Below are positions 55,130-64,000 of a DNA stretch of 64,000 bases, one piece after another. The first letter of the stretch is position 1. Every line of letters starts with the position of its first letter. A program made the position numbers and the translations under genes. Source of the stretch: Simmondsia chinensis (taxonomy: Eukaryota > Streptophyta > Magnoliopsida > Caryophyllales > Simmondsiaceae). Under the pieces are notes generated by a model that saw only the letters and a program-made list of their open reading frames with translations, was not told the origin of the DNA and made no database searches. The stretch covers positions 12,141,355 to 12,205,354 of the forward strand of contig JAGTTD010000005.1 of NCBI GenBank assembly GCA_018398585.1, written 5' to 3'.

Positions 55130-55960
55130 GGTCAATTGCTGACTTGAGAGGAATTAATGCCTCCGTATACATGAATAGAATACATTTGGAAGATAATGTC
55201 AAACCTTCTAGGTAAATGCAAAGAAGGCTTAACCTGAACATGAGAGAGGTGGTTAAGAAAGAGGTCATGAAGCTATTTGATGTGGGTACTATATACCTAA
55301 TTTCAGACAATCCTTGGGTCAGTCTAGTTCAAGTGGTTTTTAAGAAGTTAGGAATCATAGTTGTTATGAATGCACCGGGAGAACTGGTTTCTACATGTAC
55401 CATTACAAGGTGAAGAGTATACATTGATTATCGTAAATTAAACTCTATAACGCGTAAGGACCGCTTCCCCCTATTAGATAGAGTAGCAGGACAGGCCTAC
55501 TATTATTTTCTGAATGGTTACTCAGGGTATAACCAAGTCTCGGTTCACCCTGAAGACCAAAAGAAAACAACATTTACCTGCCCTTTTGGTACGTTCGCAT
55601 ATCAAAGGATGCCCTTCGGTCTGTGCGACACACCTGCTACTTTTCAGCGATGCATGATGTTCATCTTTTCTGACATGTTGCACAATTAAATGGAAGTGTT
55701 TATGGATTACTTTTCCATGTTTGGGTTTTATTTTAATGAATGTTTTTCTCACTTGGATGATGTTTTGCTGCGTTGCGAGGGGTACAATCTGGTGCTTAGT
55801 CGGGAAAGAGCAATTTCATGGTTCAGTAGGGCATAGTTTCTAGAATATGTGGTATCTAAAGAGGGTTATCACTGTAGACAAGGCCAAGGTGGACTTAGTT
55901 GCCAATTCGCTCTTTCCTTGGCCATGCGGGTTTCTACCGTTGTTTCATTGCCAACTTTTG
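55130..55960 (+). pseudogene. Athila-type reverse transcriptase, second catalytic Asp is Tyr
   Basis: Pieces in order: IGWSIADLRGI, RRLNLNMREVVKKEVMKL, VYIDYRKLNSITRKDRFPL, GYSGYNQVSVHPEDQKKT, MPFGLCDTPATFQRCM, then the active site VFMDYFSMFG. The family needs two aspartates there; the second is Tyr (TAC, 55708-55710). SHLDDVLLRCEGYNLVLS follows. Stops at 55213, 55411 and 55687 break the frame. Confidence 0.88.
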
Positions 55961-56480
55961 TAAAATTGCTAAACCTTTATCGAATTTGCTCAGTAATGAC
56001 ATGCCCTTTGTTTTTGATGATGAGTGTTTAGCCGCTTTTACTGAGTTGAAAACCTTGTTGTCTACAGCTCCAATCATTCAACCTCTTAACTATCCGTTGC
56101 CATTTGAGATTATGTGTGACGCTTCGAATTTTGTTGTAGGAGTCATGCTCGGTCAACGAAAGGATTGCAAACTTGTCGTAGTTTATTATGCTAGTAAATC
56201 TGTACTTGAAGCCAAAAGAACTACACCACTACTAAAAAGGAATCGCTAGCTGTAGTTTTCGCACTTGACAGGTTTCGACTTTATGTTTTAGGCTCTAGAG
56301 TGATTGTCTTTTTTTACCATGCTGCCATTCGATTCCTTCTTATCAAGAAGGAAATGAAGCCTAGGTTGATTCGCTAGGTTTTATTACTCTAGGAATTTAT
56401 CCTAGAGATTACGGATAGGAAAGGCTCGGATAATGTAGTGGCTGATCACCTTTCGAGGATTGTGTTCCCATATGATTCCA
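55961..56480 (+). pseudogene. Athila-type RNase H, broken
   Basis: FDDECLAAFTELKTLL, then IMCDASNFVVGVMLGQRKD (first catalytic Asp kept), VYYASKSVLEAKR. After a stop the rest is frameshifted, ending near KGSDNVVADHLSRI, where the last Asp and the family closing block are visible (56415-56460). Confidence 0.82.
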
Positions 56481-57560
56481 CTACTGGCCCCATTGATGAC
56501 TGTTTTCCTAATGAACAGTTATTGGCTATTGCAAGAGGTAGACCCCCATGGTATGCACACATTGTGAATTACTTGGCAATGGGAAGGCTTCCTTCCCACT
56601 TGCTGAAGCAAGCAAGGGACCGTTTCTTTTCACAAGTAAAGCATTTCTTTGGGATGATCCAGATTTGTTTAAGGTATGCTTTGATCAGGTAATATGTCAC
56701 TATGTCCCGAAAATTGAGCAGGAGAGTATATTGAGGTTTTGCCATAGTCTAGCATGAGGAGGGCACTTTAGGGTACGCTGCATTGCTGCGAAAGCCCTTC
56801 AAAGTGGCTTCTTTTGGCCAATGCTTTTCCAGGATGCACGTGATTTTTTTAGGGCATGTGATCACTGTTAACGCATAGGTGCCCTAACACAATGTGATGA
56901 GATGCCTCAGCACCCAATTTTAGTTTGTGAAAGTTTTAACATTTGGGACATCGATTTTATTGGGCCTTTTCCTCATTCATATGGTTTAGTCTTTATTTTG
57001 GTAGTTGTTGATTATGTGCGGAAGTGGGTTGAGGCTATCACAACTAGGACGAACGACCACAAGGTGGTTATTGAGTTTGTTAAAGATAATATTTTCTCAC
57101 GTTTTGGTGTTCTTAGGGTGATAATTAGTGATGGGGGGGACACACTTTACTCATCGTTCAGTTGAGGCACTTCTTTGGAAGTACTCAATCACTCATAAAT
57201 CGGCTGCCCTTTATCATCCTCAAACTAGCAGTCAGGTTGAGGTTTCATATTGAGCAATAAAGTCTATCCTTGATAAGACCGTTAGATTAGACCGCAAGGG
57301 TTGGTCTTCTAGGCTGAACGACGCTCTTTGGGCTTATCATACAACTTTCAAGACTCCAATCGACATGTCCCCCTATCGCTTAGTCTTTTGGGAAGGCGTG
57401 CCACTTGCTAGTAGAGCTTCAGCACCATGCTTATTGGGCAATTAAACGGTTTAATCATGACATGCACAGCATTGAGTCGCATCGACGACTTCAATTAGGT
57501 GAGTTGAAAGAGATGCGATACAAGGCATATGAAAATGGCAAGCTCTATAAATAAAGAAAA
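56481..57560 (+). pseudogene. Athila-type integrase, broken
   Basis: A linker with YAHIVNYLAMGRLP is followed by a zinc-binding region in mixed frames (FCHSLA, GGHFRV, ACDHC). The core begins [16 protein letters not shown] (first Asp), continues [12 protein letters not shown] and [15 protein letters not shown] (second Asp), then a one-base shift and HPQTSSQVEV in the position of the catalytic Glu block. [18 protein letters not shown] and SPYRLVFWE follow. Stops and shifts exclude function. Confidence 0.85.
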
Positions 57561-57900
57561 AAAGCTTTTCACGACAAAAGAATTTCTCGAAAAAGTTTTG
57601 AAGTTGGACAGAGAGTATGGCTTATAACTCAAAACTTCAGTTCTTTCTCGGGAAACTACGCTCAAGATGGGATGGACCTTATGAAGTGGTCCAAGCACAC
57701 CCTTTGGGGGCAATTGAGATCCAACACCTGAACGATGGCTACCTTCTCACTATTAATGGCCATCGTTTTAAGCATGCTATTGGATTAGGGGATCATCTTT
57801 ACGAGTTTGAGGAAATTCACCTTGAGGACCCAGCCTCGGGATCAACACAGCTTTGTAGTCTATACCGCGTCCATTGAAGACGTTAAACTTAGTGCTTTTG
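57561..57900 (+). pseudogene. Athila-type integrase C-terminal part
   Basis: KLQFFLGKLRSRWDGPYEVVQ, then GAIEIQHLNDGYLLTINGHR and KHAI are the usual C-terminal end of Athila pol. The frame is open for 86 codons to 57877. FEVGQRVWLIT lies just before it in another frame. Confidence 0.82.
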
Positions 57901-58937
57901 GGAGGGAACCCAATTTTTCAGACGTTTCATAATTTTTGTTTTTCTTTAAAAAGTTTTTGAAAAAAGGGGACGTTTTCTTAACATTTAAAAAAAAGAGGGA
58001 AAAATTCGTTTGTTTTGTATCCTTGGGGGGACGCGTACAAAACCACCCCCGATCGATCGACCAGTTAAACAGATCGATCGGGGGAGTTATTATTGGAGTC
58101 GTGCACTCCAATACCCGCTTGAACGGCATCCCGATCGATTCGGACCGCTTCTCTACAACACCCCCAACCTTTATTTTTCATTATGCCCGACTTCTCATTC
58201 CCCCACCCTTTACTTTCTTCCTCCTCTTTCCCAATCCCTAACCTTAGCTTGCCAAACCCCACGCCCCACGACACCGGCCACATGATCGACCGCTCCGCCG
58301 CCACTAGTGTCACCACCACCACTCCCTCTCCTCTTACTTTCACTCTCTGCAACGGTATGTGCTCTTCCCTTTATTTTAAACTTTCTAATTACCTTGTTCA
58401 TCTTTAGAGAGAGCATGTTTTGGGATTTTTCATGCATTCTTGACTTGCTATGTTCGAATATTCATGATTCAAATCCTATTTTTAAACAACGTTAGGGTTT
58501 CCTTGAACTTGTCATTTTTGTATGTCGTTGTTCATGAATCATGTTCAAATAGGGATTAAAGTAATTGGATCTCGCGCTTTCATGTCTTCATTAGCCGGAC
58601 TAATGGTTATTTGGGGTTGTGGTGTGACCTATTTAAGATTTTGTTATCCCTTGCTTATCTTTAAGTTTTTATTTCGATTTTTACTTGCTTTATTCGCATT
58701 TCAGGTTTAATAGGCTCTCTTTTACTAATTTCTTTTCACTTCAGCTCATAATTTCTTTTATGGCTTCTTCTGAGTTTTGATTTTCTTTGAATTTTCACTT
58801 TGTTTAACTTCTAGTGTAGGTTTAGATTTACTAAACTAATTTTATTTACTTTTACTTCATTGTTTCTATTTTATTTATATTTTTTTAAGAATCGTATCCT
58901 TCTCTTTTGTGTCGATTTGCTAATGCTTTTTAAGGTC
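57901..58937 (+). other. Athila-type spacer after pol
   Basis: It contains a gatcgatcgacc / gatcgatcgggg inverted pair near 58050-58083 and a C-rich stretch (58190-58340). Frames are open in the C-rich part but look like composition effects. Confidence 0.5.
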
Positions 58938-59990
58938 ATGCCTCGTGCCAAGAAGAGTCGTCATGAGGAGAGTAGTAGCTCCTAACCCTCGGACCATAAT
59001 GCTCGCATTTGAGCAGCACCGATAATCGATGAAACAGAGTTTAGTGATGATTTAAAGAGCGAACCTTATGGTTCCTGAGCCATTATGTTTCGTTTGGATA
59101 TGGGTCTCACCTACCTTCTTGGTAGAGATTTGAAGAAGAGCCCTGTTTTTCCGTCATTGGTGAGTGAAATTTTATGCCTCCTTCACTCCCAACCATGAAG
59201 GGGGCCACCCGTCATGTGAGGTCACTATCCATGGCAAACGCGTCATGTTTGATAGACATGACGTGGCCGGGGCTATTAGCTATCCACTTGATCTTGACGA
59301 CACCATTTGGTCCCCTTCTGAGAATCCACCAAACACTGTGACAATCATCGCTAGGTTGTGTGGTGGCCGTTCTACTCCAAGTCGAGTGTTTACCACTATT
59401 TGATCTGCCCTTCCTCTTCATATGTGGCTCTTGGATTCCATTCTTAAAGCTAATTTGTGGTCCATGGGACATGCAAAGGAATGAACGGGTCCTATCCTCA
59501 AAATGTCTTTGGAAGTTTTATTAGGGTATTTGGGTTGATATCAGGGCCGTTTTCCTAGAGAACTTTGCTGCCGTATGCCTTAGGCTTCTTTGCTTTGCTG
59601 TTGGGGATGGCGTTTTGTTCTTTCTCCATCTTATTAGGAGGCTTTTGCGGCGAGCTTGGGTTCAGATTCCATCCAGACCCGACAGGAATTGTGCCCTACT
59701 TATTACCGTTGACCCCGCCCAACATAGGAGAGCCTACCTCTTACTCACTCCACCCGATGCATGAGGGGTGGAACTCAGCAAGGAGGAGGATCCTGAATAA
59801 GAGGGCAATGCCACTCAGGAAGCAGGTCCCAAGGAGAGGAAGTTTCTTCCCCCTACTTCTGCCAGTCTTGATGCCATAACACCATACGTGATGGCCATTA
59901 TGAGCTGTCTTGATCGTCTAGAATTTAAAATGGATGAATTTCGGCGATTGCAGACAGGTGGTTCTCCACCACACATCCCTCCTCCCTAAT
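58938..59990 (+). pseudogene. Post-pol reading region in env position (plant transposon protein-like), broken
   Basis: MPRAKKSRHEESSSS starts at the ATG at 58938 and meets a stop. A second frame reads KFYASFTPNHEG, then VTIHGKRVMFDRHDVAGAI. This resembles the 'putative plant transposon protein' region often found after pol in Athila-like elements. Later RRRILNKRAMPLRKQVPRR lies in another frame. The function of this protein in the family is unknown, and no signal peptide or membrane anchor typical of an envelope is evident. Confidence 0.55.
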
Positions 59991-61400
59991 TTCTTTTGTT
60001 TTTTTGTCCTAAACAATTGTTCGTTATGTATATATTTCTTTTCATCTTACTAACAACTTTGTTTAGTACACTGTCATCTATGTTTCTGTAGCTTGCAATT
60101 TCCACTTTCACCTTTATGGATTTGCTTGAGACACATAGCTGAATATGCCATACTTCTCTTTCCTTTTCTTGCTTGTATTTATTTTAAGTCATTTATATTG
60201 AGGACAATGCAAGGTTTGGGTTTAGGGATGGCAAGTGTGATTTGAAATTTTGTTTGTCTTTTTAGCTCAATTTTGCTTAAATTAGCTAAATTTTTGCATG
60301 AATGAGCATAGAGTTGTTTGTGACTTTTATTAAAGACCAAATTTGAGAAATACTATGACGATTATAATATTTATGTAATGAGATTATTTCTGAATCTAAC
60401 TTTTGAATATGTAGTTTTGTCTTCTAACTAGTTAGAGAGATTACTACTTTACACCCTTCATCTTGTGACATATCCTACTTTTTAAGTTGTAATAGTGGAA
60501 ATAACTTTAGGAATTTGAATCCACTATTTTACTTCTAACAATTTTGAAATCAATTTTCTATCTCTTTATCTTGAGTGAATTCAAAGAAAAGGGTGCCAAT
60601 GCCTGTGAATTAGGTAAGTATATGTGAATTGTTGATCCTTTATAGCCCCTGTATCTCGAGCAAGTAAGCCCATATGGCTTCCTGTTAACACCTGGTACCT
60701 TGAGCCAACTGGGTCGGGAGTTGCTGGTTCAAAGCTCGTTACACAGGCCATAGGGAAAGCTTAAGAAGAATCAACCACTTTAGGTCACTGTAATAAGCAC
60801 TAATATCTAATTTGGGAGAAAAAAAATAGAGAAGAATTAAGGTATGTGCTAGTAACAGCTTAGGCTATGAATTCCTTTGACTCATGCTATTAGGTCCAAA
60901 AGTGCTCTTTACTCGGTGCCTTGAGCCAATTGAATCGAGAGTCACCAGTTCAAAACTCACTACATGGGTCTAAGGAAGACACACCTGATCATGAGTTACT
61001 TGAAAAAGAAAAAGAAAAAAAAAACAAAAAAGAAAAAAAAGAGAAAAAAAGGGGGAAAATAAGAGAGAAAAGATCTTTTGATTTCACTATTGATTAGCAG
61101 TAAATTGTTAGGATAACTGATTCCTTTAATTTTTTTTCTCTATTTGTCTTAAATTTGGAGGTTTTGAACTAAGAAAAAGGAGAGAGAAGTTCTAAGCTCA
61201 CTCATTAGTAGAAAGACTTGAATCATGAGAACTTGGATTGGAACCAGTATAATAATAACATTATATAAGGATTCTCTACTCTCAGGTATACCGTTAAATA
61301 CCATCGGAAAATAATTTTCAAAAGTTATTCTTGCCATTACATGCCCGACTAAAGTTTTCCATCATTAGCTAGTTTGAGTTAAACCTTGCTTGAAGACAAG
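59991..61400 (+). other. Athila-type 3' non-coding region
   Basis: The region carries two copies of a ccttgagcca...gttcaaa block (60698-60745 and 60918-60960) and an A/G-only tract (61004-61070). No coding content seen. Confidence 0.6.
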
Positions 61401-61422
61401 CAAGGTGTGGGTTTGGGGATGT
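61401..61422 (+). other. Athila-type polypurine tract
   Basis: aaggtgtgggtttggggatgt (from 61402) ends at the LTR start TGATTTAG. Confidence 0.7.
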
Positions 61423-62702
61423 TGATTTAGCTTATTTTTACATATTTTGTTTCTCATTCCTGTGACATATTCAGCTTTTACATATATGTTTTGTTACACT
61501 CGAGGCACATTTACGCTTGGAATGTATCGAAGCAAACAAAGGATGAAGGTGGCAACAATCAGGCATTACTAAGGAATTTTTGAAGACTATTCTGAGAAAC
61601 CCGACCACATGTGCAAAACAAGGACTCATCAGGGCACAATTCGGTAAACCAAATACATTTCGTAGCACCTTAAGGTACAATCGACCTATCGGAACGAAAA
61701 ACCAATTGATCAATAGCCCACATTAGGACGAATCCTACAGTGGGCTAGCTGATCGATCGGCACGGTACCTGCAGCGCGAACCTTAGGTCACGCCGCAGGT
61801 ATAAATAAAGAGGGGGAACCATAATTTTGGGACCTTTTCGCACATCTCATCTCTTCCTCTCCCTCCCGAAGCCGCTACAAGATTCAAGGAATTCTCAAAC
61901 TGTCGGAGTGCTGGGAGGATTAAAGCTCGGATCAACGTCAACGCAAATTGAGGGAGTCTCTGTTTTCCTAGTTTTACTTCATTATTCCTTTCTTTCAATT
62001 TAATGATGTGTAAAACTCCCATCTCAGATTTGTATTTTAATTTGACGATGATTTAGTTATGTTATATTCGCACCCCTATGGAGAACTATTCATGATTTTT
62101 TGGTGTTTCTCTGTGTGTGCTTGGAGCCATGTATAGATCTCCAACTTTTTAGTGATTCGTCTTGTGCTTGTAGCCTAGACTTTAACATAACATAGTTTCT
62201 AGCGTGGTCGGGGTTAAGGGCGTACCCAATCCTGAATGCAATCTTTTATTACAAGTTAATATTGAATTAGGAGTGAAAAGGAATTAAGTAATGCTAATAA
62301 GATCACATGCGCTACACTTAGGGTGATAAGATAGGTTATACCTTTAGACTAGTTCATTACCCTAAGCCCTAATTTAATTATTAACGCAGGCTTAGAGCTT
62401 GTAGCCTAAGCCCTTTAAATTAATGTCCTAAGTAAAATATAACGACGGGATATAAGTTAAGCTACCCTGAATTCATTCCCTAAACTAACCTCAATCAAAT
62501 TGACATCATTTTTACTATTTTAATTGCCTTAGCTTAGTTAATCACTTGACTTCATCAACGAAAAACCCAATCACTCATTAATAACTGAATTCAACTTAAC
62601 ACTGATTCCTCGTGGATATGACACCCATATACCCGATTAAGCTACGATGAACCCGTATGCTTATGCGTACGTGGTTTTAAAACACACTTTAAAATCACAT
62701 CA
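61423..62702 (+). repeat. Athila-type 3' LTR
   Basis: It starts TGATTTAGCTTATTTTTACA and ends AAAATCACATCA. It lacks about 57 bases found in the 5' copy between two atcgat(c/t)ggc motifs, and has many substitutions. Confidence 0.94.
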
Positions 62703-62960
62703 GTAATGTTTGACGATACTGTCATGTTAGATGCGAGTATCCCAATACAAGCCCACTAGTTAGGTAAGTATGAACCATTCAATTAATGAATATTAAATAA
62801 AAATTTAATCACCAACTTAACATAAATTTTACTCATGAAATAAATTGACATAATATAACTTGTATAGAGACCAAATTAATATAATTAAAAGTATAAGGAT
62901 CAAATTAGCACAACTAAAAGTACAATGACCAAATTGACACAATGAAAAAGTATAGGGACC
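62703..62960. mobile_element. Host MITE, middle part
   Basis: This resumes the MITE cut at 50971, with the family motifs accaaattgacacaat and aattaaaagtataagg. It ends at the LINE insertion. Confidence 0.6.
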
Positions 62961-63690
62961 AGTGTCGACCAATGAAACAGAATCAAACACAGAGGATGAA
63001 GGTAGCAGAGATGAGGATGCTACGCTGGATGTGTGGCCACACAAGGAAGGATAGGATCAGGAACGATGTAATAAGAGGTAAACTGGGTGTAGCCTCAATC
63101 GAGGATAAATTGCGGGAGCACCGCCTAAGATGGTTTGGACATGTTAGCAGGAGACCAACTACAACAGCAGTCAGGCGATGTGAACAGCTTCAGACGATGC
63201 TAGGTAGAAGAGGGAGGGGAAGGCCAAAGAAGAGTTGGCTGGAGACGACCATCACGACTTAACCCACCTAAACCTGAGAGAGGAGATGGGCTCAGATAGG
63301 GCACGTTGGAGGGCTAGCATAAGGGTAGCGGATGCGGCAGCGTAGAATAGGGCGGCGAGCGATTTGTAGTTTAAGATTCCTAGGCAGTCATAGCCGTAAG
63401 TGGTGCACTTATATGCTGATTAGTTTATCCTCTAATGGCTCAGCTATTTTCTTGGCTGACATACATACTTAAATGCTTGCATGTCTATTTCCTTCACTCA
63501 TTTGGGGATAAATTGATGGTTTTATTTGCAGGTGTTCCTGTACTTCAGGTTGGGGGTCCTCGAAAACGGTCTCCTTTCCACTCGGAAGGGGTATGGCTGC
63601 GTACATATACCCCTCCCAGACCCTGCTTTAGCGGGAGCCGCGAGGCACTGGGATTGTTGTTGTTGTTGTTGTTGAAAAAGTATAGGGACC
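62943..63690 (+). mobile_element. 5'-truncated RTE-type LINE with 18-bp target duplication
   Basis: The 18 bases tgaaaaagtatagggacc occur at 62943-62960 and 63673-63690. The 712 bases between carry the C-terminal coding end of an RTE-type LINE, a 3' untranslated part with cgggagccgcgaggcactgg, and a (TTG)n tail. The perfect, long duplication shows a fairly recent insertion by target-primed reverse transcription. Confidence 0.93.
62978..63346 (+). pseudogene. RTE-type LINE ORF C-terminal domain, truncated
   Basis: The frame reads QRMKVAEMRMLRWMCGHTRK, then VASIEDKLREHRLRWFGHV and RRGRGRPKKSW, the conserved tail after the reverse transcriptase in plant RTE-type LINEs. A frameshift after LETTITT moves the last block (HLNLREEMGSDRARWRA) to another frame. 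The catalytic domains are missing because the copy is 5'-truncated. It cannot act on its own. Confidence 0.85.
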
Positions 63691-63707
63691 TTTAATGCAA
63701 ATAATCC
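63691..63707. mobile_element. Host MITE, right end
   Basis: tttaatgcaaataatcc is the right terminal repeat (reverse complement GGATTATTTGC), matching GGTTATTTATGC at 50826. Confidence 0.6.
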
Positions 63708-63820
63708 AATACTAAAAGATACTTCTAAGGAAAATTTTCTATATCATTTTACACTTTCCCAACTATATATATATAAACACTAGGCAAGCCATAGATAGAT
63801 AGCTTGTCTTAGTGAAGTAG
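63708..63820. other. AT-rich DNA, no gene seen
   Basis: A short (TA)n run is present near 63765-63774 and nothing else is recognised. Confidence 0.5.
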
Positions 63821-64000
63821 CATAAACAATCCTTTCGAGGTTCTACCACGTTTCACCTTCTACACGTCCTTGACCCTACCGAAAATAACCTGCAATAGCC
63901 ACCAAATCTGCAGCCTCATTACCTTCTCCAAAATATAAGAAACTCGAATAATGTCTAAGTTAGCAATTATCTGTCAGATATCTTCAATAATGGCCCAAAT
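63821..64000 (-). pseudogene. RNase H-like (RVT_3 type) fragment, runs off the window
   Basis: The minus strand reads IWAIIEDI at the window edge, then IIANLDIIRVSYI, a one-base shift, then GEGNEAADLVAIA. This is the C-terminal half of the plant RNase H-like domain found in many LINE-derived genes, with its last Asp in EAAD. Stops and the shift show it is broken. The rest lies beyond 64000. Confidence 0.5.

Larger units (their letters stand above)
50972..62702 (+). mobile_element. Athila-type Ty3/gypsy retrotransposon, 11.7 kb, decayed
   Basis: LTRs of 1351 and 1280 bp, a perfect 5-bp target duplication gtaat (50967-50971 and 62703-62707), a gttgccgggga-type primer-binding site and the order gag, protease, reverse transcriptase, RNase H, integrase, then a further reading region before a long 3' non-coding part. 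The extra region after integrase and the primer-binding site are typical of the Athila group. All frames carry stops or shifts, and protease and reverse transcriptase have lost catalytic aspartates. It is inserted in a MITE. Confidence 0.93.

Noticed and set aside
58140..58440. Several overlapping open frames on both strands after Athila pol
   Set aside because: The stretch is C-rich and low in stops in all frames, so the frames reflect composition.
58938..59990. A true envelope gene in the Athila-type element
   Set aside because: The position fits, but I see no signal peptide, cleavage site or membrane anchor, and the recognisable block matches the plant transposon protein-like region.

Overview
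This window is nuclear DNA of a flowering plant, probably a eudicot. It is AT-rich and almost wholly built from retroelements. It has Ty3/gypsy, Ty1/copia, L1, RTE-type LINE, TRIM, SINE-like and MITE sequences, a plant pararetrovirus relic, and one intact chloroplast-type nuclear gene. I see no bacterial features, CRISPR, rRNA or tRNA genes.

Layout. 1-4454: the 3' end of an LTR retrotransposon that starts outside the window, carrying a 50-bp LINE tail with its own target duplication. 4455-7370: AT-rich DNA with a possible terminal-inverted-repeat element and a weak replication-protein-A-like relic. 7371-9392: a 5'-truncated L1 LINE (minus strand) split by a complete 564-bp TRIM. 10287-15848: a decayed chromovirus (plus strand). 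16664-17257: the only intact host gene, a pterin-4a-carbinolamine dehydratase-like protein (minus strand).

18605-48300: a nested stack. Its base is an endogenous caulimovirid whose order is coat protein, movement protein, protease, reverse transcriptase/RNase H, then a viroplasmin-type transactivator. That order fits the Cavemovirus/Solendovirus side of Caulimoviridae. The virus copy is cut twice. A 15.6-kb Ty1/copia-like element with 1.85-kb LTRs (22573-38170) sits at the end of the protease. A 6.9-kb coding-free LTR element (38669-45554) sits inside the reverse transcriptase. The copia-like element was itself invaded by the best-preserved chromovirus in the window (24911-30746) and by a hAT-like element (30800-31821). 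Without the insertions the virus copy is about 7.2 kb, and its two ends share a short direct repeat.

48300-63707: MITEs and an LTR fragment, then an 11.7-kb Athila-type element (50972-62702) with a perfect 5-bp target duplication. The Athila landed in a MITE, and a truncated RTE LINE with an 18-bp target duplication landed in the other half of that MITE. The last 170 bases hold a broken RNase H-like coding fragment.

Working together: the elements are layered parasites, not an operon or pathway. Relative ages can be read from what interrupts what: virus before copia-like element before chromovirus, and MITE before Athila and LINE. All retroelement and viral genes here carry stops or frameshifts. 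The protease catalytic aspartate is lost in three of the four proteases I could read. No host function is claimed for any element other than the dehydratase-like gene.
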